Source: Candidatus Puniceispirillum marinum IMCC1322
GTDB lineage: Bacteria > Pseudomonadota > Alphaproteobacteria > Puniceispirillales > Puniceispirillaceae
Length of the DNA: 64,000 bases
Assembly (NCBI RefSeq): GCF_000024465.1
Contig: NC_014010.1
Coordinates: 1,922,001-1,986,000 of the forward strand
Direction: 5' to 3'
The notes under the pieces were generated by a model, which saw only the letters and a list, made by a program, of their open reading frames with translations, was not told where the DNA came from and ran no database searches. This document shows positions 7,791-17,277 of this stretch, in pieces; the first letter of the stretch is position 1; each line of letters opens with the position of its first letter. The translations under genes and the position numbers were made by a program.

Positions 7791-10700
7791 TTGCCAGTTT
7801 TTCATCATTAGGGTCTGCATCAGCAACCACGGGCTATTTTGAAAAAGACGGCTATTATGCACGCGATGATCCGGAGCATCGGCAGGCGAGTTTCTGGTAT
7901 GGACGCGGTGCCGAAGAACTTGGCCTTGCCGCCCCGCGTGATGACCCGGACGCCCGCGCCCGCCATATCGATGCCGAAGACTTCCGATCCATCCTTGAGG
8001 GCTATGTGCCGGATACCGACATCCGCCTTGGTCATAAGCGCGATGGTGAACATAAACACCGCCCGGGTTTTGACCTAACACTATCGGCGCCGAAATCGGT
8101 GTCGCTGGCGGCGTTACTGCATGGCGATAAGCGGGTCATTGCGGCGCATGATGCGGCGGTCAAAGCGACGCTCGATCATGTTGAACAAAACTATCTGCAA
8201 GTGCGCATTCACGACCCTGCCACTGGCCGTAAGCCGCGTTTTAATGCCCCGCATTTGATCGCTGGTGTGTTCCGGCATGAGGCAAGCCGTAATCTTGATC
8301 CACAGCTTCACAGCCACGCTGTCATTGCCAATATGGTGCGGGATAATGAGGGCAAATGGCGTTCCGTTGAACCAACCGAGATATTTCAGAATAAAAAGCT
8401 GCTTGGGGCGTTCTACCGCAATGAACTGGCGGGCAACCTGATCGAACTGGGCTACAAGCTCGATCCGTTGCAACTTGGCACTATGCAGTCCTTTGAGATA
8501 TCCGGCTATGACAAGGCGTTGCGTGATGCCTTTTCCACCCGCCGTCAGGACATTCTGAAATATATGGATGAACGCGGATGGGAGAAAAATGAGAAGATGG
8601 CGCAGCGCGCGGCGCTGATCACAAGAGGGCGCAAGAATGAACCCGACCGTGCTTTAATGCATGCGCAATGGGGCGAACGGCTGGCCGAATTACAACGTGA
8701 CGGTATAGGGCTTGGCATCACCACCCCGCGCCGGACAGCGGCATTGGCCGAACGGGTGGCGGCGATGAACACGCCCGATATGCGTAATGAGATAGCGCAG
8801 GGCGCACTGGCCTGGGCGCTTGCGCATCTGGAAGAACGCAAAACCGTATTCACGCATCCTGAGCTGGTTGCAACGGCTTTAAGTCAGACACCGGGTAAGA
8901 CCGGACTGGATGAAATTGAGACGGGATTGACCGGTCTTAAGAATTCGGGCCGTGTGATCGACGCTGTTATCCCCGATCGGCGATCTGATCGGGCTATGGC
9001 CGTTTTGACCACGGATCGCGCGATTGAGACTGAACGCGATATTCTGCAACGGCTTGAGCATGGACGTGGCGGCGGCGGTTCTGTCCCTGTCACACGTGAT
9101 CTGGAACAGACACTGACAAGCGGGCAACTAACATCCGGACAGCAGGATGCGATCCGCACTATTTTGCAAAGTGATGACAAAATCATTGGCATTCAGGGGC
9201 GGGCGGGTACAGGTAAGACGCATATGCTCAACACCGTGGTTGATCTTGCCGAGGATGCCAAAATTTTCGGCTTGGCACCAACGGCCTCGGCCGCGCGTAC
9301 GCTGGAAGCCGAAGCACAGATACCCGCCGGTACGCTGCAAGGGTTTTTAATGCGTAATGCTGGGCTTGCCGATGGCAGTATGGATCCGGCGCGGGTGGCG
9401 ACGATCAAAGCCAGATTAGACGGTGCCATCATTGTCGTTGATGAGGCCTCGCTCGCCAGCGCGGTGGAAATGCGTGATCTGCTACAGATCACTGACAAAC
9501 TTGATCTACAGCGTCTGGTGCTGGTTGGTGACACACGGCAACTGAACGGTGTTGGTGCGGGTGCGCCTTTTCGGCTGATGCAACAGGCGGGCATGGAAAC
9601 GGCCAGTATGCGTGACATTGTACGCCAGCGTGATCCGTTGCTGAAAGACGCCGTGCATGAGGCCAGCCTTGGGCGCGGCGAAGCGGCGCTGGAGATGCTG
9701 AAAGAGTCAGTGATCGAAACGGACAAACAATCTTTATCCATTGAAGCGGCGGAACAATGGCTGGAGCTTGGAGATGACGAACGTGCGGCCACTTTGCTGG
9801 TGGCACCGATGCGTCATCAGCGCGATGAGATTAACGAACATATCCGTGAGGCACTGGTCGATGATGGCACAATTCATGGTGATGTGATGGAGATTACGCG
9901 GCTGGATTCTTATTGTATGACGCGCGCACAAAAACAGGATCCGGCAAATTATCAGGCAGGTGACAAAGTGGTCTTCGCCGTTGACAGCAACCGGACTGGC
10001 CTGAAGGCAAATGAGATATATACCGTTGCCGATCATGATGAACGATTTGTCACACTCGTGGATGGTGATGGTGAGATGCGCTGCTTTGACCCTGGTGGCG
10101 GCATCGTCACCCGCCGTGATATAGCATCACGGCTTGATGTGTTTGAACCGGTGGAGATGTCACTGCAGGCGGGCGATCATATACGCTGGACGCGCAATGA
10201 TAATGCGCGTGGTTTGATTAACGCCCGGCAGGCAGAAGTGACAGACATCACATCCGAGCAGGGCATCCAGTCGGTTCATATGCGTACCAATGATGGGCGC
10301 ACCCTGTCACTGGATCACGATGATCCGCAGCTTGGCCATTGCGATTATGCCTTTGCCAGCACGGCACATGGCGCGCAGGGTCAGACAATGGACAGGGTGA
10401 TCGCGGTGATGGACAGTGACCATGTCGCGCTTAGTAACCAGAAGACCTTTTATGTCGAGATCAGCCGCGCGCGTGATGAAGTGACCATCGTGACCGATGA
10501 CCGGCTACAGCTTGCCGACACGCTGGCAAGCAACAGCGGCGAGATGGCCTCGGCGCTGGAGGCGATTGGTGAGGTAACGACAAGAGAGGCACCAGCGGCA
10601 CCCGCCCTTGATGTGAACCATGACAGGGTAACAGATATCGCTACTGCCGAAATGACGCCCACCGAACCAATGCTGGAGCGGTATGACGAGCCGCCCCCAC

Positions 10701-10843
10701 CAACGCATGAGGCTGAATATGGTGAGACGGTTCGGCATGAACCGACAAGCGAAGACGGATCAATTGTTACGCGTGAGAGAGAGCCGGAGCCGACAGAAGA
10801 AAAAACCAAGGAACGAGACATAGGCATGGAGATGGGGCTGTGA
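7787..10843 (+). CDS. traA: MobF-family conjugative relaxase-helicase (TraA/TrwC-like)
   Basis: This 1018-residue protein would nick and unwind plasmid or element DNA for transfer. The N-terminal TrwC-type relaxase domain at 1-300 shows candidate catalytic tyrosines 17, 23 and 24 and the metal-binding His motif PQLHSHAV at about residues 171-178. A superfamily 1 helicase follows: Walker A GRAGTGKT at about 470, Walker B IIVVDEAS, VLVGDTRQL, and the C-terminal UvrD-like STAHGAQGQT near 860 with VEISRARDE. The acidic, Pro-rich tail from 925 to 1018 looks unstructured. The GTG start is forced by an in-frame stop six bases upstream, and MVAS is the usual opening of this family. No coupling protein or secretion genes are near, so the element would need a helper. 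The stop overlaps the next gene. Confidence 0.92.
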   Translation: MVASFSSLGSASATTGYFEKDGYYARDDPEHRQASFWYGRGAEELGLAAPRDDPDARARHIDAEDFRSILEGYVPDTDIRLGHKRDGEHKHRPGFDLTLSAPKSVSLAALLHGDKRVIAAHDAAVKATLDHVEQNYLQVRIHDPATGRKPRFNAPHLIAGVFRHEASRNLDPQLHSHAVIANMVRDNEGKWRSVEPTEIFQNKKLLGAFYRNELAGNLIELGYKLDPLQLGTMQSFEISGYDKALRDAFSTRRQDILKYMDERGWEKNEKMAQRAALITRGRKNEPDRALMHAQWGERLAELQRDGIGLGITTPRRTAALAERVAAMNTPDMRNEIAQGALAWALAHLEERKTVFTHPELVATALSQTPGKTGLDEIETGLTGLKNSGRVIDAVIPDRRSDRAMAVLTTDRAIETERDILQRLEHGRGGGGSVPVTRDLEQTLTSGQLTSGQQDAIRTILQSDDKIIGIQGRAGTGKTHMLNTVVDLAEDAKIFGLAPTASAARTLEAEAQIPAGTLQGFLMRNAGLADGSMDPARVATIKARLDGAIIVVDEASLASAVEMRDLLQITDKLDLQRLVLVGDTRQLNGVGAGAPFRLMQQAGMETASMRDIVRQRDPLLKDAVHEASLGRGEAALEMLKESVIETDKQSLSIEAAEQWLELGDDERAATLLVAPMRHQRDEINEHIREALVDDGTIHGDVMEITRLDSYCMTRAQKQDPANYQAGDKVVFAVDSNRTGLKANEIYTVADHDERFVTLVDGDGEMRCFDPGGGIVTRRDIASRLDVFEPVEMSLQAGDHIRWTRNDNARGLINARQAEVTDITSEQGIQSVHMRTNDGRTLSLDHDDPQLGHCDYAFASTAHGAQGQTMDRVIAVMDSDHVALSNQKTFYVEISRARDEVTIVTDDRLQLADTLASNSGEMASALEAIGEVTTREAPAAPALDVNHDRVTDIATAEMTPTEPMLERYDEPPPPTHEAEYGETVRHEPTSEDGSIVTREREPEPTEEKTKERDIGMEMGL

Positions 10844-11337
10844 TCGGGGACGCGCTGGAAGCAGTCATACAGGCATTGATCCAGTTAATATGGAGAGTCG
10901 GCTTTATGATCTTTCTGCCAGTTCTCGGCCTCTATTATACGCGCTGGCACAAGCCGCTAATTGTGGTGCTGCTGCTGATACCGGTGCTGATGGTATCAAT
11001 TGAAGTGCATCGGCAGTGGCTCACGGACAAGCATCGTTTCGTGACGGCCTACGTCATCGCGAAGACCGAGCATTTGCCGTTCATCTATCATAATGAACGA
11101 TCTTTTCCCGATATTGTCCTCGGCCTCAACTTTCCTGACGAATGGAAGACCTATGGTGACGCCAGGGTAGCATTGTTGCAGTCACGAGGTGGCCGAGACT
11201 ACTGGACGGTGAGATATTTTATTGACTGGCAATGGGGCAAGGCCATTCAGCTTAATTTGTGTTTCATCGCGCTTGGCTACGTCTATGGCGCATTTTACGC
11301 GATGCTCGCGGCCCGGGCGGCGCTGCGGGAGCACTAG
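10840..11337 (+). CDS. Small membrane protein coupled to the relaxase
   Basis: I do not recognise a family for this 165-residue protein. It has hydrophobic segments at about residues 5-30, 35-55 and 135-158, with a polar, aromatic-rich loop between them that would lie on one side of the membrane. A GTG start overlaps the relaxase TGA as GTGA, so it is translated with the relaxase. That coupling suggests a role in DNA transfer or entry exclusion. This is inference from position only. Confidence 0.7.
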   Translation: MIGDALEAVIQALIQLIWRVGFMIFLPVLGLYYTRWHKPLIVVLLLIPVLMVSIEVHRQWLTDKHRFVTAYVIAKTEHLPFIYHNERSFPDIVLGLNFPDEWKTYGDARVALLQSRGGRDYWTVRYFIDWQWGKAIQLNLCFIALGYVYGAFYAMLAARAALREH

Positions 11338-11375
11338 CCTCAAATCTGGTTCTCCTCAAAATATTCAAGGCGTCC

Positions 11376-11879
11376 TCAAAGACGCATCTTACGCATGAGG
11401 CGTTCGGTAAAAGTCCGGTGTTTGTTCGGGTCATCATTCGCGGCGAGCAGCAGACGGAGCTGATGTTCCTGCGCCGTGTTGATCTTCGCCGCCCTGTCCG
11501 TTTCGATGGCAAGCGTCTGAAGAATACGGCGTAATTCGGCATGGAGTGACTGAAAAACCTCCTGCGCCTGCGCGATCTCGGTTGATTGCGGGTCCGGCTG
11601 GTCGGGATCCTGTTCAGCCACAAGCTCCGTTTTCAGACGATCAAGCACCCGTTCGATATCCGTCAGGCGGTTCGAGATATTCACCGTAAGCGCGGTCTGT
11701 TTTTCTGCGCTATAGTCCTTGTTGTTTTCATCCTCGTTGCGAACATAGGCGTCTGCCGCGTCTTTCAGGAAATGCGAAACCGACAGGCCGCGTTCAGTTG
11801 CCCATTCTCTGATTTGTGCCATCTCAGAGGGCGTCATCGAGATGGAGGTTCTTTCGGGTTTCGTCCGATTCTTCATCAC
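11376..11879 (-). CDS. Ribbon-helix-helix relaxosome protein (MobC-like)
   Basis: The 167-residue protein opens with a ribbon-helix-helix DNA-binding motif (RTSISMTPSEMAQIREWA at about 10-27, then GLSVSHFLKDAADAY). A long charged, predicted coiled-coil region runs from 55 to 165. This layout resembles MobC/NikA/TraY accessory proteins that bind the origin of transfer and help the relaxase nick. It is the second gene of a leftward pair, one base after the upstream stop, and converges with the relaxase operon. GTG at 11879 or the adjacent ATG at 11876 may start it. Confidence 0.7.
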   Translation of the reverse strand: MMKNRTKPERTSISMTPSEMAQIREWATERGLSVSHFLKDAADAYVRNEDENNKDYSAEKQTALTVNISNRLTDIERVLDRLKTELVAEQDPDQPDPQSTEIAQAQEVFQSLHAELRRILQTLAIETDRAAKINTAQEHQLRLLLAANDDPNKHRTFTERLMRKMRL

Positions 11880-11880
11880 C

Positions 11881-12204
11881 CTAGAACCCCAGTTGCCACG
11901 CGTTGATCCGCTTCTCCACCTCGGCGCGGATCGCTTCTAGGCGATCTGTGTCGCCGCGCCGGGTCATATTCTCTTCGGTAATTTGCATCAGAGTCAGCAC
12001 TGCGTGAAGCTGATCCCACTGCGCAGTTTCCGGCAATGCAGATTGGTCTGCATCTGTCGTGATTGGGGATGGCGTGAGTACCCGTTGCAGCACAAAACGC
12101 GAGATCGGCATGCCGGCCACCCGCGCCATCTCCGTGACCGCTTGCCATTCGGAATCTGTAGCCGAAATACATCTGTTTTTGCGTTTGCGGTTTTTGGTAT
12201 CCAT
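11881..12204 (-). CDS. Second ribbon-helix-helix relaxosome protein
   Basis: This 107-residue protein has a basic N-terminus (KNRKRKNRCISATDSEWQAV), then a helix and the phrase AGMPISRFVLQRVL. That matches the MobC-type ribbon-helix-helix, where a short beta strand is followed by two helices ending in S-x-F/Y. It lies immediately upstream of the other such protein, so the two may form a heteromeric accessory complex at the origin of transfer. A 40-bp stretch resembling its coding region reappears at about 32571-32610 in a scar. Confidence 0.68.
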   Translation of the reverse strand: MDTKNRKRKNRCISATDSEWQAVTEMARVAGMPISRFVLQRVLTPSPITTDADQSALPETAQWDQLHAVLTLMQITEENMTRRGDTDRLEAIRAEVEKRINAWQLGF

Positions 12205-12436
12205 AGGAGACTATATGAGGCCGATGGATATTTTCTCAAATCACGAAATTGTGATTATATTAGCATTTTTAGCTACCTAGTAATGGTTGACTCACCCGGT
12301 TGCCTTGTTTTTAGATGTTATGTCACTCGGGTAGCGCGTGAATAAAACCGCTCCGGATTGAGGTTGTTTTTCTGTTTCCTTCTTCGTTTTCCTCAGGCTC
12401 GCGCCGCCCGGAATCGTCAAGCAGGAGGAAACAGCC
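12205..12436. promoter_or_regulatory. Divergent intergenic region, candidate oriT/operator
   Basis: The region separates the leftward relaxosome genes from the rightward cadherin gene. It holds a perfect inverted repeat, AATCAC and GTGATT around GAAATT, at 12239-12256 in an AT-rich block. A weaker ACCCG/CGGGT pair lies further right. A strong AGGAGG site sits at about 12421-12427 ahead of the ATG at 12437. Inverted repeats beside accessory relaxosome genes are common at transfer origins. No nick consensus can be asserted. Confidence 0.3.
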
Positions 12437-15400
12437 ATGCCATTCGTCAGCACTAATAGCGCGAGATTCGACACCACCACAAACGCCTATCAACTGACCA
12501 TCGCCGAAAACAGCGCCGTCGGCACTCTTATCGGCAGGATCGCGTTCGAAGGTGAAAGCGGTGCTGTCGGCAGCGTCTATTTCAACAAGTCCGGCGCTGA
12601 CGCGGCGAAAATCCGTATTGAGCCCGACGGCTCTATCTATGTCGCCTCGGACGAACCCCTGAATTATGAAGCCGTTGGCGGGCCACCGGTACTGGATGTT
12701 GATTTTTCCGTGCTGTTTATCGGTTCGGACGGCTCTGTTGAACAGAGTGCCACCTCCGGGTCCCGCGTAGCGACAACCGATGTCGATGAAGGGCCGACCT
12801 TGCGCGTGGAAGTGGAGACCGATCCGTTCGATGAACATGTGGTCGACAGGAACGGCATCACCGACACCACGGCCTTTGCCAGCCTCACCGGAGAGGATGA
12901 GGATGACGATACGGTGACCTACAGCCTGTCCGGCGATCATGCCGGGTTGTTCCATGTCGTCGATAACGAGGTGCGGCTGAAAGATGTCACGACATTTGAT
13001 TTCGAGACGCTGGGTCCCTCGATCGACCTGACCGTCACTGCCGCATCGACCGGAGCCGGGGGCGGCAGACAGACCACCGAACAGACCATCACGATCACCA
13101 TCAATGATGTGAATGAACCGATTATCTGGAACCACGCCCCGAAAACCTTCACCCTTGCCGAGAACAGCAACGCCAGCACCCCTGTCGGCAGCGTTTCGGC
13201 GCAGGATGGGGATGGTGATCCGGTCAGCTACAGCATGTCGGGCGAGCACGCCGACAAGTTCGATATCGACCGCGACACCGGCGCGATCACAGTCAAGACA
13301 GGCGCGGTGCTGGATTATGAGGAATTTGCCGCCACCAACGGCGTCTTCACCTTTCAGGTTCACGCCGCCGCCAATGGCCCGGAGGGACGCACCAGCGACG
13401 AGGAACAGACCGTCACCATCAATCTGACGGATCTGAATGAACCCACCGGCTGGAATCACGCGCCGAGGGCCTTCACCCTTGCCGAGAACAGCGTTGGCGG
13501 CACCCCCGTCGGCGCTGTATCGGCGCGTGACGGTGATGGTGATCCGGTCACCTACAGCCTGACGAATACCCTGGCCGGAAAGGAAGACAATGAGGCCGGA
13601 AAATTCCAGATCAACACCACAACCGGCGCGATCACGGTCAGGGACAATGCGGTGCTGGATTACGAGGCGCAGGCCGGCGCACCGCTGAGCTTCAAGGTCG
13701 TTGCCATCGCGGAAGGTCCGGACGGGCGGACCAGCCGGGCGGAGCAGGAGGTTACAGTCACCCTGTCGAATGTGAACGAGCCGATCTCCTGGAACCACGT
13801 CCCGCGGACCTTCACCATCGCCGAGAACAGCACCGGCAACACACCCGTCGGCGCGGTGACGGCGCGCGACGGTGACGGTGATCCGATCACCTATACCAAG
13901 TCGGGTGACGATGCTGACAAGTTCGATATCGACCGCGACACCGGCGCGATCACGGTCAGGGACAATGCGGTGCTGGATTACGAGGCACAGGCTGGCACGC
14001 CGTTGAGCTTCACCGTCATCGCCACCGCCAGCGGGGCGGACGGGCGGATCAGCACCTCGGAGCAGCAGGTCACGGTTCACCTGTCCAACGTGAATGAACC
14101 GATTATCTGGAACCACGTCCCGAAAACCTTCACCCTTGCCGAGAACAGCAACGCCAGCACCCCTGTCGGCAGCGTTTCGGCGCAGGATGGTGACGGCGAT
14201 CCGGTCACCTACAGCATGTCCGGCGATCACGCCGACAAGTTCGATATCGACCGCGACACCGGCGCGATCACGGTCAGGAAAGGCGCGGTGCTGGATTATG
14301 AGGCATTTGCCGCCACCAAAGGCGTCTTCACCTTTCAGGTTCACGCCGCCGCCAATGGCCCCGATGGTCGCACCAGCAATTCATCACAGACCGTCACCAT
14401 CGATCTGACGGACCTGAATGAACCGACCGGCTGGAATCACGCGCCGAAAACCTTCACCCTTGCCGAGAACAGCAACGCCAGCACCCCTGTCGGCGCGGTG
14501 TCGGCGCGCGATGGGGATGGCGATCCGGTCAGCTACAGCCTGTCCGGCGTCCATGCCGACAAGTTCGATATCGACCGCGACACCGGCGTGATCACGGTCA
14601 AGAAAGGCGCGGTGCTGGATTATGAGGGTTTTGCCGCCACCAACGGCGTCTTCACCTTTCAGGTTCACGCCACCGCCAATGGCCCGGACGGGCGCACCAG
14701 CAGCGGCGAACAGACCGTGACCATCGATCTGACCAATATAGACGAACCCCCGACATTCGTTGATGCCGCCGGACAGGTCATAATGTCCGACACGGCCGCG
14801 GTCGATGAAGGCCAGACCGGTGCGGGGCTGGCCGCGCTGGCGACATTGCGCGCAGTCGATCCCGATGGTGATCCGGTCCTTGATATCTATGTCACCTCGC
14901 ATGCCAATCTGTTCCACAAGGTTGGCGATGAATTGCGCCTGCGGCCCACGGTTGAGCTGGATTATGAAAACCTGCCGGATGACGCGGTGGATGGCGTCAT
15001 TCCGGTGCGGGTGACGGCGGTCAGCCGGAAGCCGGGCCAACTGCCGAAACTCACCCATATGACCGTGAATGTCGAAGTCGGGGATGTTGGACCAATCGAC
15101 AGCGTCAGCATCGGCACCGCCGAACACCCGAACATCGTGCAGGTGGATGCCGCGGTTGGCGACGTTGTCGGCCGGGTGGCGGCGTCATCACCAACCGGGG
15201 ATGCCATCACCTATGGCCTGACCAACGCCGATAGCAGCGTATCGCGATATTTCACCATCGGGGATGATGGCACCATCACCATGAAGGCCGGCATTACCGA
15301 TCCGGTGTTTCTGTTGCGCGGTTACGTTCCGCTGACGGTGACGGCCAGCGCCGGCGGCGAGAGCGAGAGCCGGGACATAACCATCCAGGTGAACAGCATC

Positions 15401-17182
15401 ACTGGGGTTCATACGAGACCTTTCCCCAGTCTGGCCGGGCGGACGAAGACGGTTCAGCTGGACCTGCCGTCACGCGACGGCGATGGTGACTTGCTGCATT
15501 TTGTCCCGACAAACGGTATGGTCACAACGGCCAATGGCGGCCGGTACAGCGTCGCCGCCGACGGTACCCTGACCTATACCGCCAGGGCGGGGTTTGAGGG
15601 GTACGACAACGTTATGGTGACCTATGGCGACAGCCGCGGCGGTACGTCACAAATCCGAATGGAGTTCGATGTCAGCCTGCCAACCGTAACGGTGGTTGAG
15701 GGGCAGTCGCAAACCGTGACATGGGACCTGTTGAACCTTGCCGGGCTGGCAGACCCGTCGGGCAGCGTGCGATTCACCACCCTGCCAACACGCGGGACGT
15801 TGCAGGTGAAGCGCGGTGAAAATATCGTCGACGTGACGACATCGATGGATATCAGCGCGGCCGACATCGCCGGTGGGCGGCTGACCTACCGCGCCGAGGC
15901 GAATTTCGACGATGCGCACTGGCAGACCGCCGGATTCACCCTGACGCATCAGGGCGATTCCCGGTCCGGCAATGTCGCCATCGCGGTGCGGGATTTCGAC
16001 ATCACCGACCTGCAGCATATCGATGACAGCCAGGATTCGCGGTATGAACTGAAAAATGCGCGTGATGTGAAGTTCATCGACATTGGTGACCGCACCTTCC
16101 TCCTTGCAACAGGTGGTAAAGATGACGGTGTGACAGTGTTTGAATTTAACCCAGCGACAAAGCGCCTGACCTTCACCGACAGTATCAGTGACAATACAGC
16201 CTACACGCTGAATTCCGCCTCGGTGATGGTGCATGTGGAGAAGAATGGCAGGCATTTCGTTTATGTTTCCGGCAATGAAGATGACGGAATCACCCGCTTT
16301 ACCCTGACATCCGATGGGGAGCTGGAGTTCGAGAACACGCCCGGGGCAGTGGTCCGTAACAGCCAGGATTCCCGATACACCATGGATGGTGGGCGGTCAC
16401 TGACACTGGTGCAGTTCGACAATGCCGATTATCTGATCGCCGCCGGAAATAGCGATACCGGATACACGGTGTTTCGCATCGCTGACAATGGCGATCTGAA
16501 TTTCGTCCGCGCCGTCACCGCGCCGGTAACCGGTGATAACGGACAATCTCTGTCACTTGGCAGTCTGTGGGGCGGAATCGCGGCTGAGGCAGGTGGGCAG
16601 ACATATTTTGTCATTGGATCAGAGACGAATGACAGTCTGTTTGTCTATCGCATGGCATCGGACGGCGACGTGACCCTGACCGACACATTGACCGACACAT
16701 CCAGCCTTGAACTGGACCATCCCCGCTTTGGCGATAGTTTTTCTATCGGCGGCCGGACCTTTCTGACGGTTGCCGCGGGGGGTGATGACGGATTTGGAAT
16801 TTATGAACTTTCCGCCGCCGGCAGGCTGTCTGTCATTTCAAGCATTCGCGACAGCGCAAGGCTTGAACTGGATAGTGCCTGGGACAGCAAGGCTTTCACC
16901 CTTGACGGCCAGACGTTCATCGTAACCACCGGACATAACGATGACGGCTTTTCGATCTTTCTGGTACAGGATGACGGCACGCCGCGATTCCTGCGATCCG
17001 TCGCCGACAATAACGCGCGTCAGCTTGACAGAACCGAACATGTGTTTTTCACCCGCGCCGATGATGGTGATCTGGTGATGGCCGTAGCTGGTTGGCGTGA
17101 TCACGGCATCTCGCTGTTCGAGATTGATCTGGACGATCCCGATGCGGCGAACCCGCTATTGACCCCGATGCCCGAGATGTGA
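12437..17182 (+). CDS. Cadherin-repeat protein with C-terminal seven-bladed propeller
   Basis: This 1581-residue probable surface or secreted adhesin begins with two divergent cadherin-like units (about 15-225). Five clear repeats of 105-113 residues follow at about 230, 338, 451, 557 and 665, each opening WNHxPxxFTxAEN and containing DGDGDP calcium-site motifs. A further cadherin unit spans 770-980. A tandem-type domain (LPSRDGDGD) follows near 1000, then a CSPG-like domain at 1080-1180. From about 1190 to 1570 there are seven units of about 54 residues with the theme (G/A)xxDDGxxxFE(L/I), which I read as a seven-bladed propeller. No N-terminal signal peptide is visible, so type I export is possible but unproven. 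AGGAGG precedes the ATG. Confidence 0.85.
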   Translation: MPFVSTNSARFDTTTNAYQLTIAENSAVGTLIGRIAFEGESGAVGSVYFNKSGADAAKIRIEPDGSIYVASDEPLNYEAVGGPPVLDVDFSVLFIGSDGSVEQSATSGSRVATTDVDEGPTLRVEVETDPFDEHVVDRNGITDTTAFASLTGEDEDDDTVTYSLSGDHAGLFHVVDNEVRLKDVTTFDFETLGPSIDLTVTAASTGAGGGRQTTEQTITITINDVNEPIIWNHAPKTFTLAENSNASTPVGSVSAQDGDGDPVSYSMSGEHADKFDIDRDTGAITVKTGAVLDYEEFAATNGVFTFQVHAAANGPEGRTSDEEQTVTINLTDLNEPTGWNHAPRAFTLAENSVGGTPVGAVSARDGDGDPVTYSLTNTLAGKEDNEAGKFQINTTTGAITVRDNAVLDYEAQAGAPLSFKVVAIAEGPDGRTSRAEQEVTVTLSNVNEPISWNHVPRTFTIAENSTGNTPVGAVTARDGDGDPITYTKSGDDADKFDIDRDTGAITVRDNAVLDYEAQAGTPLSFTVIATASGADGRISTSEQQVTVHLSNVNEPIIWNHVPKTFTLAENSNASTPVGSVSAQDGDGDPVTYSMSGDHADKFDIDRDTGAITVRKGAVLDYEAFAATKGVFTFQVHAAANGPDGRTSNSSQTVTIDLTDLNEPTGWNHAPKTFTLAENSNASTPVGAVSARDGDGDPVSYSLSGVHADKFDIDRDTGVITVKKGAVLDYEGFAATNGVFTFQVHATANGPDGRTSSGEQTVTIDLTNIDEPPTFVDAAGQVIMSDTAAVDEGQTGAGLAALATLRAVDPDGDPVLDIYVTSHANLFHKVGDELRLRPTVELDYENLPDDAVDGVIPVRVTAVSRKPGQLPKLTHMTVNVEVGDVGPIDSVSIGTAEHPNIVQVDAAVGDVVGRVAASSPTGDAITYGLTNADSSVSRYFTIGDDGTITMKAGITDPVFLLRGYVPLTVTASAGGESESRDITIQVNSITGVHTRPFPSLAGRTKTVQLDLPSRDGDGDLLHFVPTNGMVTTANGGRYSVAADGTLTYTARAGFEGYDNVMVTYGDSRGGTSQIRMEFDVSLPTVTVVEGQSQTVTWDLLNLAGLADPSGSVRFTTLPTRGTLQVKRGENIVDVTTSMDISAADIAGGRLTYRAEANFDDAHWQTAGFTLTHQGDSRSGNVAIAVRDFDITDLQHIDDSQDSRYELKNARDVKFIDIGDRTFLLATGGKDDGVTVFEFNPATKRLTFTDSISDNTAYTLNSASVMVHVEKNGRHFVYVSGNEDDGITRFTLTSDGELEFENTPGAVVRNSQDSRYTMDGGRSLTLVQFDNADYLIAAGNSDTGYTVFRIADNGDLNFVRAVTAPVTGDNGQSLSLGSLWGGIAAEAGGQTYFVIGSETNDSLFVYRMASDGDVTLTDTLTDTSSLELDHPRFGDSFSIGGRTFLTVAAGGDDGFGIYELSAAGRLSVISSIRDSARLELDSAWDSKAFTLDGQTFIVTTGHNDDGFSIFLVQDDGTPRFLRSVADNNARQLDRTEHVFFTRADDGDLVMAVAGWRDHGISLFEIDLDDPDAANPLLTPMPEM

Positions 17183-17190
17183 TGCGGCCA

Positions 17191-17203
17191 CCGGGGCCCC
17201 CGG
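17191..17203 (+). terminator. Possible terminator after the cadherin gene
   Basis: CCGGGGCCCCCGG forms a five-pair GC stem with a three-base loop, nine bases after the stop, and is followed by a moderately T-rich tail (ATTTTGAATTTT). The stem is short and the tail interrupted, so it is only a candidate. Confidence 0.35.
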
Positions 17204-17277
17204 ATTTTGAATTTTCAGAGGGATTCATCCCGCGCCGTGACGCCCGTTCTGCCGCGGCGAAATCCGCCACCACACGG

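Noticed and set aside
12323-14344. 673-codon open frame antisense to the cadherin gene
   Set aside because: It mirrors the repeats of the + strand gene, has low-complexity Gly/Asp/Val composition and no domain. The sense frame has a ribosome-binding site and clear cadherin motifs.
14384-16255. Other long minus-strand frames under the cadherin gene
   Set aside because: No ribosome-binding sites or domains; composition is explained by codon bias of the sense gene.
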